Assembly: GCA_049317345.1 (NCBI GenBank) | Contig: JBMOIL010000018.1 | Coordinates: 1-22,597, forward strand | Length of the DNA: 22,597 nucleotides | Direction of reading: 5' to 3' | DNA from: Mxb001 sp049317345 | GTDB lineage: Bacteria > Actinomycetota > Actinomycetes > S36-B12 | Part shown: one piece after another, positions 7,176 to 13,938 of the stretch | Layout: each line of letters starts with the position of its first letter | How positions within the stretch are numbered: position 1 is the first letter of the stretch | The notes under the pieces: generated by a model | What the model saw: only the letters and a program-made list of their open reading frames with translations | What the model was told of the DNA's origin: nothing | The model's database searches: none | Position numbers and translations under genes: made by a program

Positions 7176-7361
7176 GTGGCGAAGAAGGCACTGATCGAGA
7201 AGCAGCAGCGCAAGCCGAAGTACGCCGTGCGCGCCTACACGCGCTGCACGCGCTGCGGACGCCCGCACTCCGTCTACCGCAAGTTCGGCCTGTGCCGGAT
7301 CTGCCTGCGGGAGATGGCGCACGCCGGGCAGCTTCCCGGCATCACCAAGAGCAGCTGGTAA
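7176..7361 (+). CDS. rpsN: 30S ribosomal protein S14, zinc-binding type Z
   Basis: S14 is a late assembly protein of the 30S head. This is the short 61-residue zinc form: Cys24, Cys27, Cys40 and Cys43 make the ribbon CTRC-x12-CRIC, flanked by the basic segments KPKYAVRAYTR and REMAHAGQLPGITKSSW. The start is GTG at 7176, two bases after the rplE stop, with AAGGAG at good spacing. Some actinobacteria carry a second, cysteine-free S14 under Zur control elsewhere; that cannot be judged from this window. Confidence 0.97.
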   Translation: MAKKALIEKQQRKPKYAVRAYTRCTRCGRPHSVYRKFGLCRICLREMAHAGQLPGITKSSW

Positions 7362-7368
7362 ACCACGA

Positions 7369-7399
7369 CGCCGTAGGTCCCCCCGGGGATACCACGGCG
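7369..7399 (+). promoter_or_regulatory. Bulged hairpin in the rpsN-rpsH gap
   Basis: CGCCGT (7369-7374) pairs with ACGGCG (7394-7399). After a bulged A, GGT (7376-7378) pairs with ACC (7391-7393). After a 2-nt bulge on the right arm, C-run 7379-7382 faces G-run 7385-7388. The hairpin ends just before the GAAGGG Shine-Dalgarno of rpsH. It fills most of the 55-nt gap before the rpsH start I chose. In E. coli, S8 represses the spc operon by binding a bulged helix in its own mRNA, so an S8 target is a reasonable hypothesis, not a demonstrated one. Confidence 0.5.
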
Positions 7400-7416
7400 A
7401 GAAGGGCCTGATGGCC

Positions 7417-7815
7417 ATGACGATGACCGACCCGATCGCGGACATGCTTGCGCGCCTGCGCAACGCCAACTCCGCGTATCACGATGCGGTGACCATGCCG
7501 CATTCCAAGATCAAGGTGGGGATCGCTGAGATCCTCAAGCAGCAGGGCTACATCGCCGGCTGGAGCGTCGAGGAAGCCCTCGTGGGCAAGAACCTCGTGC
7601 TCGAGCTCAAGTACGGCCCCAGCCGCGAGCGCTCCATCGCCGGCCTGCGCCGTGTGTCCAAGCCCGGGCTCCGCGTCTACGCCAAGAGCACCGCATTGCC
7701 CAAGGTCCTCGGCGGCCTGGGCGTGGCCATCCTGTCCACCTCGTCTGGTCTCCTCACGGATCGCCAGGCCGCACAGAAGGGCGTAGGCGGGGAAGTCCTC
7801 GCTTACGTCTGGTGA
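7417..7815 (+). CDS. rpsH: 30S ribosomal protein S8
   Basis: S8 binds helix 21 of 16S rRNA early in assembly and in E. coli also represses the spc operon. From 7417 the product is 132 residues: MTMTDPIADMLARLRNAN, then a central LELKYGP segment, RSIAGLRRVSKPGLRVYAKS and the C-terminal signature GVAILSTSSGLLTDRQA. An ATG at 7411 would add two residues. I prefer 7417 because actinobacterial S8 proteins typically begin MTMTDP, and GAAGGG at 7401-7406 gives workable spacing. A structured gap precedes the gene. Confidence 0.94.
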   Translation: MTMTDPIADMLARLRNANSAYHDAVTMPHSKIKVGIAEILKQQGYIAGWSVEEALVGKNLVLELKYGPSRERSIAGLRRVSKPGLRVYAKSTALPKVLGGLGVAILSTSSGLLTDRQAAQKGVGGEVLAYVW

Positions 7816-7824
7816 GGGGGAGTC

Positions 7825-8367
7825 ATGTCGCGCATTGGACGCCTGCCTATCGCCGTCCCTTCGGGGGTTGACGTGACCGTGGATGGCTCTGTGATCACGG
7901 TCAAGGGCCCCAAGGGCACGCTGACCCACACGGTCGTGGAGCCCATCTCGGTCGAGCGCCAGGACGACGGCACCCTCGCGGTGACGCGCCCTGACGACGA
8001 GCGAGATTCCCGCGCCCGCCACGGCCTTACGCGCACGCTCATCGCCAACATGGTGCTGGGCGTGACCGAGGGCTACCAGAAGGGCCTCGAGATCGTGGGC
8101 ACGGGCTACCGGGTCCAGGCCAAGGGCAGTGACCTTGAGTTCGCCCTCGGCTACAGCCACCCGATCGTCTTCCCTGCCCCGGAGGGCATCACCTTCGAGG
8201 TGGAGTCGCCGACGAAGTTCAAGGTCATGGGCATCGACAAGCAGCAGGTCGGCGAGGTCGCCGCGAACATCCGCAAGTTGCGCAAGCCGGAGCCCTTCAA
8301 GGGCAAGGGCGTGCGCTATGAGGGTGAAGTCGTCAGGCGCAAGGCCGGAAAGGCGGGCAAGAAGTGA
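7825..8367 (+). CDS. rplF: 50S ribosomal protein L6
   Basis: L6 lies near the GTPase-associated region and binds 23S domain VI. The 180 residues show the duplicated fold: SRIGRLPIAVPSGVDVTVDG with VKGPKGTL in the first half, and GTGYRVQAKGSDLEFALGYS followed by KPEPFKGKGVRYEGEVVRRK in the second. The ATG sits behind GAGGGGG. The stop overlaps the GTG start of rplR as GTGA. Length and motifs are normal. Confidence 0.98.
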   Translation: MSRIGRLPIAVPSGVDVTVDGSVITVKGPKGTLTHTVVEPISVERQDDGTLAVTRPDDERDSRARHGLTRTLIANMVLGVTEGYQKGLEIVGTGYRVQAKGSDLEFALGYSHPIVFPAPEGITFEVESPTKFKVMGIDKQQVGEVAANIRKLRKPEPFKGKGVRYEGEVVRRKAGKAGKK

Positions 8368-8747
8368 GTTCCTTCGCCCCGAAGATCGGATCGGGCAATC
8401 CCAAGCGCACCGCACGCGCGCGGCGTCATCTGCGCGTGCGCAAGAAGATCAGTGGCAGCGCGCAGCGTCCCCGCCTGGTGGTGTCGCGCTCGGCTCGCCA
8501 CGTCGTGGCCCAGGTCATTGATGACGGCGCCGGCCGCACCTTGGCGTCTGCTTCGACCATGGAGGCGGACATCCGCACCTCTGGCTCGGACAAGACCGCC
8601 CAGGCCCGCCAGGTAGGCGAGCTCGTCGCAGCGCGTGCCAAGCAGGCGGGCGTCGAGACCGTGGTCTTCGATCGCGGCGGCAACATGTACCACGGCCGCA
8701 TTGCGGCACTAGCGGAGGGCGCCCGCGAGGGCGGCCTCGAGTTCTGA
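8364..8747 (+). CDS. rplR: 50S ribosomal protein L18
   Basis: L18 binds 5S rRNA with L5 and L25. The 127 residues have a basic, disordered N-terminus (KRTARARRHLRVRKKISG), the core RPRLVVSRSARHVVAQVIDD, and the C-terminal signature AGVETVVFDRGGNMYHGRIA followed by ALAEGAREGGLEF. Translation starts at GTG in a GTGA overlap with rplF. No other start in the first 20 codons fits, because the conserved basic region begins about 14 codons in. Confidence 0.97.
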   Translation: MSSFAPKIGSGNPKRTARARRHLRVRKKISGSAQRPRLVVSRSARHVVAQVIDDGAGRTLASASTMEADIRTSGSDKTAQARQVGELVAARAKQAGVETVVFDRGGNMYHGRIAALAEGAREGGLEF

Positions 8748-8767
8748 TGGTCAGGAGAGGTTGAGGC

Positions 8768-9376
8768 ATGTCGACAATGGACCGCCGGGGAACCGGCGCC
8801 GCTAACTCCGGGGGCGGACGCGATCGCCGCGAGCGACGCGACCGCGCACCCCGCGAGGAGAAGTCCGCCTTCCTCGAGCGCGTGGTGACTATCAACCGCG
8901 TCGCGAAGGTCGTCAAGGGCGGCCGTCGCTTCAGCTTCACGGCCCTCGTGGTCGTGGGCGACGGCGATGGCACCGTGGGCGTGGGCTACGGCAAGGCCAA
9001 GGAGGTGCCCGCGGCCATCGCCAAGGGTGTCGAGGAGGCCAAGAAGCACTTCTTCAAGGTGCCGCGCATCCAGGGCACGATCCCGCATCCGGTCACGGGT
9101 GAGGCTGCTGCAGGCGTGGTTCTTCTGCGTCCTGCCGCGCCAGGTACCGGCGTGATCGCGGGCGGCCCCGTCCGCGCCGTGCTGGAGTGCGCCGGCATCC
9201 ACGACGTTCTGTCGAAGTCCCTCGGCTCCGATAACGCCATCAATATCGTGCACGCCACGGTGCAGGCGCTCCGCAACCTGGAGCGTCCCGAGGAGGTCGC
9301 GGCTCGCCGTGGACTCCCGCTCGAGGACGTCGCCCCGGCGGCGCTCCTGCGCGCGCGCGCGGCAGGTGCGTCATGA
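8768..9376 (+). CDS. rpsE: 30S ribosomal protein S5
   Basis: S5 helps decoding accuracy and forms part of the mRNA entry tunnel. The 202 residues begin with an Arg/Gly/Asp-rich extension of about 30 residues. The S5 double-stranded-RNA-binding domain follows (FLERVVTINRVAKVVKGGRR, the latter also covering the spectinomycin-loop region), and then the C-terminal domain with GTGVIAGGPVRAVLECAGI and SKSLGSDNAINIVHAT. The N-terminal extension is common in actinobacteria. The ATG lies behind GAGGTTGAGG and the stop overlaps rpmD as ATGA. Confidence 0.97.
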   Translation: MSTMDRRGTGAANSGGGRDRRERRDRAPREEKSAFLERVVTINRVAKVVKGGRRFSFTALVVVGDGDGTVGVGYGKAKEVPAAIAKGVEEAKKHFFKVPRIQGTIPHPVTGEAAAGVVLLRPAAPGTGVIAGGPVRAVLECAGIHDVLSKSLGSDNAINIVHATVQALRNLERPEEVAARRGLPLEDVAPAALLRARAAGAS

Positions 9377-9558
9377 GCGTTCGCCTACAGGTGACGCAGC
9401 GGAAGTCGCCGATCGGCGGGACCCACAGTCAGCGCGAGACGCTGCGCTCCCTGGGCCTCAAGCGCATCGGCGACACCGTCGTCAAGGAGGACCGCCCCGA
9501 GATCCGAGGCATGATCGCCACGGTCTCCCATCTCGTCTCAGTCGAGGAGGTCGAGTGA
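9373..9558 (+). CDS. rpmD: 50S ribosomal protein L30
   Basis: L30 is a small 50S protein with a ferredoxin-like fold. The 61 residues match its usual size: LQVTQRKSPIGGTHSQRETL, then the L30 signature LGLKRIGDTVVKEDRPEIRG and MIATVSHLVSVEEV. It starts in an ATGA overlap with rpsE and is followed one base later by the rplO ATG. The order rpsE-rpmD-rplO is the standard spc operon order. Confidence 0.97.
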   Translation: MSVRLQVTQRKSPIGGTHSQRETLRSLGLKRIGDTVVKEDRPEIRGMIATVSHLVSVEEVE

Positions 9559-9559
9559 C

Positions 9560-10000
9560 ATGGCTCTGAAGGTTCATCACCTACGCCCCGCTCCGGGCGC
9601 GAAGACGCCCAAGACCCGCAAGGGTCGCGGCGAGGCTTCGAAGGGCAAGACCTCGGGTCGTGGCACCAAGGGCACGCGGGCACGCAATCAGGTCCCCGCG
9701 CGCTTCGAGGGTGGCCAGATGCCGCTGCACATGCGCCTGCCCAAGCTCAAGGGCTTCACCAACCCCAACACCGTCACCTATCAGGTCGTCAACGTCGCAG
9801 CCCTGGGCAAGCTCTTCCCCCAGGGTGGAGCGGTGACGGTCGCGGATCTGGTGGCAGCGGGGGCGGTCCGCAAGGGTCAGCCGGTCAAGGTTCTCGGGCA
9901 GGGCGACATCTCGGTGGCCGTCCAGGTGAAGGTCCAGGCCTTCTCCGCCTCGGCCCAGGAGAAGATCTCCGCTGCCGGCGGGAGCATTGAGAAGGCCTAA
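9560..10000 (+). CDS. rplO: 50S ribosomal protein L15
   Basis: L15 is a late assembly protein of the 50S subunit. The 146 residues have the glycine- and lysine-rich N-terminal extension (RKGRGEASKGKTSGRGTKGT) and the motif FEGGQMPLHMRLPKLKGF. The C-terminal globular part shows VKVLGQGDISVAVQVKVQAF and ends in SAQEKISAAGGSIEKA. It is the last ribosomal gene before secY. The following 147-nt gap holds a hairpin and a possible promoter, so the spc operon may be divided here. Confidence 0.98.
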   Translation: MALKVHHLRPAPGAKTPKTRKGRGEASKGKTSGRGTKGTRARNQVPARFEGGQMPLHMRLPKLKGFTNPNTVTYQVVNVAALGKLFPQGGAVTVADLVAAGAVRKGQPVKVLGQGDISVAVQVKVQAFSASAQEKISAAGGSIEKA

Positions 10001-10011
10001 CGGTCCATCTA

Positions 10012-10033
10012 GGGGGTCCACCCAGGATCCCCC
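10012..10033 (+). terminator. Hairpin after rplO
   Basis: GGGGG (10012-10016) plus TCC (10017-10019) pair with GGA (10025-10027) plus CCCCC (10029-10033), leaving a single bulged T and a 5-nt ACCCA loop. It lies 11 nt after the rplO stop and has no T-run. It could reduce readthrough from the ribosomal genes into secY. Confidence 0.4.
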
Positions 10034-10060
10034 CAGGATCGCCAGCCCGGTGCTCGGGGG

Positions 10061-10075
10061 AGCCTAGGTTAGGCT
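10061..10075 (+). promoter_or_regulatory. Possible secY promoter -10 region within a palindrome
   Basis: AGCCTAGGTTAGGCT is a perfect inverted repeat (6-bp arms, 3-nt centre). It contains two overlapping TAnnnT elements, TAGGTT (10065-10070) and TAGGCT (10070-10075), matching the actinobacterial -10 form. No convincing -35 is present. If used, the 5' UTR of secY would be about 65-70 nt. The palindrome could be an operator or a coincidence. Confidence 0.35.
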
Positions 10076-10147
10076 GCATCGGGCCCGGACGACCGATCTT
10101 CAGTCCACGACACACGGCGGTGCGCAGGCATCGCCCAGGAGGTAAGC

Positions 10148-11446
10148 GTGCACCTCAGCGCCTTCGTCGCGGCGTTCCGTACCCCGGACCTGCGCAAGAA
10201 GCTGCTCTTCACGCTGGCCATGCTGGCGGTCTTCCGCCTGGGCTCGGTCGTCCCGACGCCCGGTGTGGACTACTCCGCCATCCAGCGGTGCATCGACCAG
10301 ACCTCGGACAACTCGGTCTACGCCGTCATCAACCTCTTCAGCGGTGGCGCGCTGCTGCAGCTCTCCGTATTTGCGCTGGGCATCATGCCCTACATCACGG
10401 CGAGCATCATTCTCCAGCTGCTCACGGTGGTCATCCCTCGTCTGGAGGCGCTGAAGAAGGAAGGCCAGTCGGGGCAGGCCAAGATCACGCAGTACACCCG
10501 CTACCTCACCATCGGCCTGGCCATCCTGCAGTCGACGGCGATCCTGTCGCTCGCTCGCACGCCCGGGCAGCTCTTCAGCGGCTGTAACGAGCAGTTGATC
10601 CCCAACCAGAATGCCCTGCTCATCATCGTCATGGTCATCGTCATGACGGCCGGCACGGCCGTCATCATGTGGCTCGGCGAGCTCATCACCGAGCGCGGCG
10701 TCGGCAACGGCATGTCGCTACTGATCTTCACCTCCATCATCGCCACGATCCCGGCTCAGTTCATCAACGTCTTCGTGAGCCGCGGCACCTTCTCCTTCGC
10801 CCTCACCCTCCTGGTTTCGCTGGTCGTGCTGGCCCTGGTGGTCTTCGTCGAGCAGGGCCAGCGCCGTATCCCGGTGCAGTACGCCAAGCGCATGGTGGGT
10901 CGTCGCATGTACGGCGGGACCTCCACCTACATCCCGCTGAAGGTGAACATGGCGGGCGTGATCCCCGTCATCTTCGCTTCGTCCCTGCTCTTCCTGCCCA
11001 CGCTGCTCGTGCAGCTGACCGGAAGCCAGGCCGAGTGGGCGCAGTGGATTGCGACGAACTTCTCGACGGGCACGACCACGTGGTACCTCCTGGTCTTCTT
11101 CGTCCTCACCGTCTTCTTCACCTACTTCTACGTCTCGATCACCTTCAACCCGATCGACGTCGCCGACAACATGAAGAAGTACGGCGGCTTCATCCCCGGC
11201 ATCCGTGCGGGCAAGCCCACGGCGGAGTACCTCTCCTACGTCCTCAACCGACTCACCTTCCCCGGTGCGATCTACCTCGGCCTCATCGCTGTCATGCCGG
11301 TCTTCGCCTTCAATCTCATCGGCATCGGTGACCAGTTCGTCTTCGGTGGCATCAGCCTGCTCATCGTGGTCGGTGTCGGCCTCGACACGGTCAAGCAGAT
11401 CGACTCCCAGCTCCAGCAGCGCAATTACGAGGGCTTCCTCCGCTGA
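10148..11446 (+). CDS. secY: Protein translocase subunit SecY
   Basis: SecY is the channel of the SecYEG translocon in the cytoplasmic membrane. The 432 residues contain about ten hydrophobic segments. Family motifs include the N-terminal TPDLRKKLLFTL, GIMPYITASIILQLL at 78-92, and the cytosolic loop GFIPGIRAGKPTAEYL that contacts SecA and the ribosome. The C-terminal end is SQLQQRNYEGFLR. The start is GTG at 10148 behind a perfect AGGAGGT (10137-10143), only 4 nt away. The stop overlaps the adk start as TGATG, coupling the two. Confidence 0.98.
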   Translation: MHLSAFVAAFRTPDLRKKLLFTLAMLAVFRLGSVVPTPGVDYSAIQRCIDQTSDNSVYAVINLFSGGALLQLSVFALGIMPYITASIILQLLTVVIPRLEALKKEGQSGQAKITQYTRYLTIGLAILQSTAILSLARTPGQLFSGCNEQLIPNQNALLIIVMVIVMTAGTAVIMWLGELITERGVGNGMSLLIFTSIIATIPAQFINVFVSRGTFSFALTLLVSLVVLALVVFVEQGQRRIPVQYAKRMVGRRMYGGTSTYIPLKVNMAGVIPVIFASSLLFLPTLLVQLTGSQAEWAQWIATNFSTGTTTWYLLVFFVLTVFFTYFYVSITFNPIDVADNMKKYGGFIPGIRAGKPTAEYLSYVLNRLTFPGAIYLGLIAVMPVFAFNLIGIGDQFVFGGISLLIVVGVGLDTVKQIDSQLQQRNYEGFLR

Positions 11447-12009
11447 TGAGGCTGCTCATCATGGGACCTCCCGGGGCGGGCAAGGGCACCCAGGCGGTCG
11501 TGCTCGCGTCTGCACTGGGCGTGCCGCACATCAGCACGGGCGACATCTTCCGGGCCAATGTCAGCGCGGGCACGCCTCTCGGCGAGGAGGCCCAGCGCTA
11601 CATGGATGCCGGTGACTATGTCCCGGACTCGATCACCAATGCCATGGTGCGCGATCGCATCTCCCACGACGACTGCCGGCCCGGCTTCCTGCTCGATGGC
11701 TATCCCCGCACGCTCGAGCAGGTCAACGAACTCGACATGATGCTGCAGGCCGACGGCAATCGCCTCGACCGCGTGGTGGAGCTCACAGTCGATACCGAGG
11801 AGGTCGTCGACCGGCTTCTCAAGCGCGCGCAGGAGCAGGGTCGCGCGGACGACACGGCTGACGTCATCCGTCGACGCCTCGAGGTCTACTTCGACCAGAC
11901 GGCGCCCCTCGTGGCCGTCTACCGCGAGCGCGGGATCCTCCTCCAGGTCGATGGCGCGGGCGACGTGGCTGAGGTAAGCGAGCGGATCCTGTCCGCCCTG
12001 CGCGACTGA
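11446..12009 (+). CDS. adk: Adenylate kinase
   Basis: Adk interconverts ATP + AMP and 2 ADP in the cytoplasm. The 187 residues carry the P-loop GPPGAGKGT (7-15), ISTGDIFR (29-36), the AMP-site segment FLLDGYPRTLEQ (81-92) and the arginine-rich RRRLEVYF (142-149). The LID is the short type (about residues 127-137), with no zinc-binding cysteines, as in other actinobacterial enzymes of about 180 residues. It starts within the secY stop (TGATG). The secY-adk-map order is ancient and conserved. Confidence 0.98.
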   Translation: MRLLIMGPPGAGKGTQAVVLASALGVPHISTGDIFRANVSAGTPLGEEAQRYMDAGDYVPDSITNAMVRDRISHDDCRPGFLLDGYPRTLEQVNELDMMLQADGNRLDRVVELTVDTEEVVDRLLKRAQEQGRADDTADVIRRRLEVYFDQTAPLVAVYRERGILLQVDGAGDVAEVSERILSALRD

Positions 12010-12011
12010 CC

Positions 12012-12797
12012 ATGTTCCGTTCACGCGACCGCATCGAGATCAAGTCGGCGGACCAGATCCAGACCATGCGTGCGGCCGGCCTGGTCGTTGCCCGCACCCT
12101 CCAGCGGGTCGCCGAGATCACGGCTTTGGGCATCACGACCGCCGAGATGGACGACTGCGCCGCTCAATCCATTCGCGACGCGGGGGCGACCCCTTCCTTC
12201 CTGGGCTACCACGGCTTCCCCGCTCACATCTGCGTGTCGGTCAACGACGAGGTCGTCCACGGCATCCCAGGTAACCGGCGCATCCGCGAGGGCGACGTGG
12301 TCTCCATCGACTGCGGCGCCATCGTCGACGGCTGGCACGGGGATGCCGCCCTGACCGTCCTCGTGGGTGATGTCGCTGCTGACCTGAGAGAGTTGTCACG
12401 CGTGACGGAAGCGTCCCTGTGGGCGGGGCTGAGGGCGGCGCGGCCGGGCAATCGACTCTCGGACATCGGGCATGCTGTGGAATCGGTCGTGCGGGCCGCA
12501 GGGGATCAGTACGGCATCATCGAGGAGTACGTCGGGCACGGCATCGGCTCGAGCATGCACATGGAGCCGGCGGTGCCCAACTACGGACGCCCGGGCAAGG
12601 GTCCGCGACTCGTCCCGGGCATGGCGCTCGCCGTAGAGCCCATGGTCGTCCTGGGCGATCCGGGGGTCCACGTGCTGGATGACGACTGGACCGTGGTCGC
12701 CAGCGACGGCTCCCACGCGAGCCATTGGGAGCACACCGTGGCCGTCACCGAGGACGGCCCGTGGGTGCTCACAGCCCTCGACGACGTTCGGCTGTAG
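12012..12797 (+). CDS. map: Methionine aminopeptidase, type I
   Basis: Map removes the initiator methionine from nascent proteins. All five metal ligands are visible at family-typical spacing: Asp100 (SIDCGAIVDG), Asp111 (WHGDAALTV), His176 (GHGIGSSMH), Glu209 (ALAVEPM) and Glu240 (SHWEHTVAV). The substrate-site His83 is in NDEVVHGIPG. The 261 residues match a type Ia enzyme, without the N-terminal SH3-binding extension of type Ic. It starts two bases after the adk stop. Actinobacteria often carry a second map gene elsewhere. Confidence 0.97.
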   Translation: MFRSRDRIEIKSADQIQTMRAAGLVVARTLQRVAEITALGITTAEMDDCAAQSIRDAGATPSFLGYHGFPAHICVSVNDEVVHGIPGNRRIREGDVVSIDCGAIVDGWHGDAALTVLVGDVAADLRELSRVTEASLWAGLRAARPGNRLSDIGHAVESVVRAAGDQYGIIEEYVGHGIGSSMHMEPAVPNYGRPGKGPRLVPGMALAVEPMVVLGDPGVHVLDDDWTVVASDGSHASHWEHTVAVTEDGPWVLTALDDVRL

Positions 12798-12813
12798 GAC
12801 TCCGATCCGAGGC

Positions 12814-12828
12814 GTCCGACATGCGGAC
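12814..12828 (+). terminator. Short hairpin after map
   Basis: GTCCG (12814-12818) and CGGAC (12824-12828) are perfect arms around ACATG, 16 nt after the map stop. The stem is only 5 bp and lacks a T-run, so it is at best a weak terminator. Confidence 0.3.
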
Positions 12829-12850
12829 ATCGCGAGGGAGCGGACCCCGA

Positions 12851-12880
12851 TTAGGTCTCAGGGAGCCCCGCGCGTACACT
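12851..12880 (+). promoter_or_regulatory. infA: Possible promoter for infA-rpmJ-rpsM
   Basis: TACACT at 12875-12880 fits the actinobacterial -10 form. The best -35 at suitable distance is TTAGGT (12851-12856), 18 nt away and only a partial match to TTGACA. A TTGACC directly overlaps the -10 at 12880-12885 but has no -10 downstream. If used, this gives an infA 5' UTR of about 95 nt. The 183-nt map-infA gap contains no open gene. Confidence 0.35.
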
Positions 12881-12980
12881 TGACCGGCTGATCATCGGGC
12901 CCCCCCGTTCGTCCGCCACCCCCTCCTCCGGAGCGGGGTTGTGAGCGTGCGAAAGGCCCGATCGGAGGAGAGCAGAGGGC

Positions 12981-13202
12981 ATGGCAAAGAAGGACGGCGC
13001 GATCGAGCTCGAGGGCACGATCACCGAATCCTTGCCCAACGCAATGTTCCGCGTGGAACTGGACAACGGTCACAAGGTCCTGGCCCACATCAGCGGGAAG
13101 ATGCGGATGCACTACATCCGAATCCTCCCCGATGACCGCGTCGTCGTAGAGCTGTCGCCCTACGACCTGACTCGGGGTCGCATCGTCTACAGGTATAAGT
13201 GA
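12981..13202 (+). CDS. infA: Translation initiation factor IF-1
   Basis: IF-1 occupies the ribosomal A site during initiation and aids IF-2 and IF-3. The 73 residues form a single OB fold: AIELEGTITESLPNAMFRVE, then LDNGHKVLAHISGKMRMHYI and the S1-like end RGRIVYRYK. It is one of the most conserved bacterial proteins and nothing is missing. It starts at ATG behind GGAGGAGAG. The position before rpmJ-rpsM is the usual one in actinobacteria and Firmicutes. Confidence 0.98.
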   Translation: MAKKDGAIELEGTITESLPNAMFRVELDNGHKVLAHISGKMRMHYIRILPDDRVVVELSPYDLTRGRIVYRYK

Positions 13203-13220
13203 CAGCAGTGAGACAGCAGT
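13201..13220 (+). repeat. Direct repeat GACAGCAGT x2 between infA and rpmJ
   Basis: GACAGCAGT occurs at 13201-13209 and 13212-13220, starting inside the infA stop codon, in a 40-nt gap. No function is inferred. Confidence 0.5.
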
Positions 13221-13242
13221 CAGGTAGAGAGTTGGGATTCCG

Positions 13243-13356
13243 GTGAAGGTCAAGCCGAGCGTCAAGAAGATCTGCGACAAGTGCAAGGTGATCCGTCGTC
13301 ATGGGCGGGTCATGGTCATCTGCGACAACGTCCGCCATAAGCAGCGCCAGGGCTGA
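13243..13356 (+). CDS. rpmJ: 50S ribosomal protein L36, zinc-binding
   Basis: L36 is the smallest 50S protein. This 37-residue gene begins with GTG (MKVKPSVKKICDKCKV) and ends HKQRQG. The zinc ligands Cys11, Cys14, Cys27 and His32 (C-x2-C-x12-C-x4-H) are all present, so it is the C+ form. The Shine-Dalgarno (TTGGGA) is weak, and translation may depend on infA just upstream. A cysteine-free L36 paralogue sometimes exists elsewhere in actinobacterial genomes; it is not in this window. Confidence 0.96.
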   Translation: MKVKPSVKKICDKCKVIRRHGRVMVICDNVRHKQRQG

Positions 13357-13403
13357 CACACGTCGCGCGTGCGAGGGGAGACAACCCGGACACGCCCTCC
13401 ACG

Positions 13404-13510
13404 TCCCGACCGGGATGTGGAACGCGGTACCCGACCCCCGCGGCCAGAACGTGCAGGCTGCGGGACGCCACCCTCGGACGAGAGGCCGAGGACCCCTCCG
13501 GGTGGAGGGG
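13404..13510 (+). promoter_or_regulatory. Structured leader upstream of rpsM
   Basis: The 201-nt rpmJ-rpsM gap (13357-13557) has no convincing gene. It holds four hairpins: TCCC/GGGA (13404-13407 with 13412-13415), CGCGG/CCGCG (13423-13427 with 13438-13442), CCTCGG/CCGAGG (13472-13477 with 13486-13491) and CCCCTCC/GGAGGGG (13493-13499 with 13504-13510, loop GGGT). The last two abut. In E. coli, S4 represses the alpha operon through an RNA pseudoknot at the rpsM start, so an autoregulatory leader is plausible. No TAnnnT promoter element was seen in the gap. Confidence 0.45.
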
Positions 13511-13557
13511 ACCGGTGCCGCACCCACGCCTCTCGAGTAGAGAAGAAGAGGACACCC

Positions 13558-13938
13558 ATGGCACGTCTCGTAGGCGTCGACCTGCCCCGCGAAAAGCGGA
13601 TGGCCGTCGCGCTCACCTACATCTACGGGGTAGGCCGCTCGCGCGCCGCTGAGGCGCTGGAAGCGACCGGCATCAGCCCCGACCTGAGGGCGCGCGACCT
13701 CACCGACGACCAGGCCATCGCCCTGCGTGACTGGATCGAGGCCAACCTGCGCGTCGAGGGTGACCTCCGCCGCGAGGTCGCGGCCGATATCCGCCGCAAG
13801 GTCGAGATCGGCTGCTACCAGGGCATCCGGCATCGCCGCGGGCTGCCCGTTCATGGCCAGCGCACCCACACCAACGCCCGCACCCGCAAGGGTCCCCGCA
13901 AGACCGTCGCCGGCAAGAAGAAGGTCGGCAAGAAGTAG
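13558..13938 (+). CDS. rpsM: 30S ribosomal protein S13
   Basis: S13 sits in the 30S head and contacts the P-site tRNA and the 50S subunit (bridges B1a/b). The 126 residues begin ARLVGVDLPREKRMAVALTY, contain the helix-two-turn-helix IYGVGRSRAAEAL, and end with the signature RGLPVHGQRTHTNARTRKG and a Lys-rich tail that reaches the P site. The start is the ATG behind AGAAGAAGAGGA. The frame is open for 63 more codons upstream, but that stretch is Pro/Arg-rich and unlike S13. Confidence 0.97.
   Translation: MARLVGVDLPREKRMAVALTYIYGVGRSRAAEALEATGISPDLRARDLTDDQAIALRDWIEANLRVEGDLRREVAADIRRKVEIGCYQGIRHRRGLPVHGQRTHTNARTRKGPRKTVAGKKKVGKK

Noticed and set aside
7342..8415. 357-codon - strand frame across rpsH and rplF
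   Set aside because: Shadow of two secure ribosomal genes. It spans both genes and their gap and has no domain or ribosome binding site support.
12880..12910. TTGACC at 12880-12885 as a -35 for infA
   Set aside because: The region 16-18 nt downstream is a C-run without any -10. TACACT just upstream is a better -10 candidate.
13369..13557. 63-codon in-frame upstream extension of rpsM
   Set aside because: Open but Pro/Arg-rich and unlike any S13 N-terminus. The ATG at 13558 has a good ribosome binding site and gives the conserved start.
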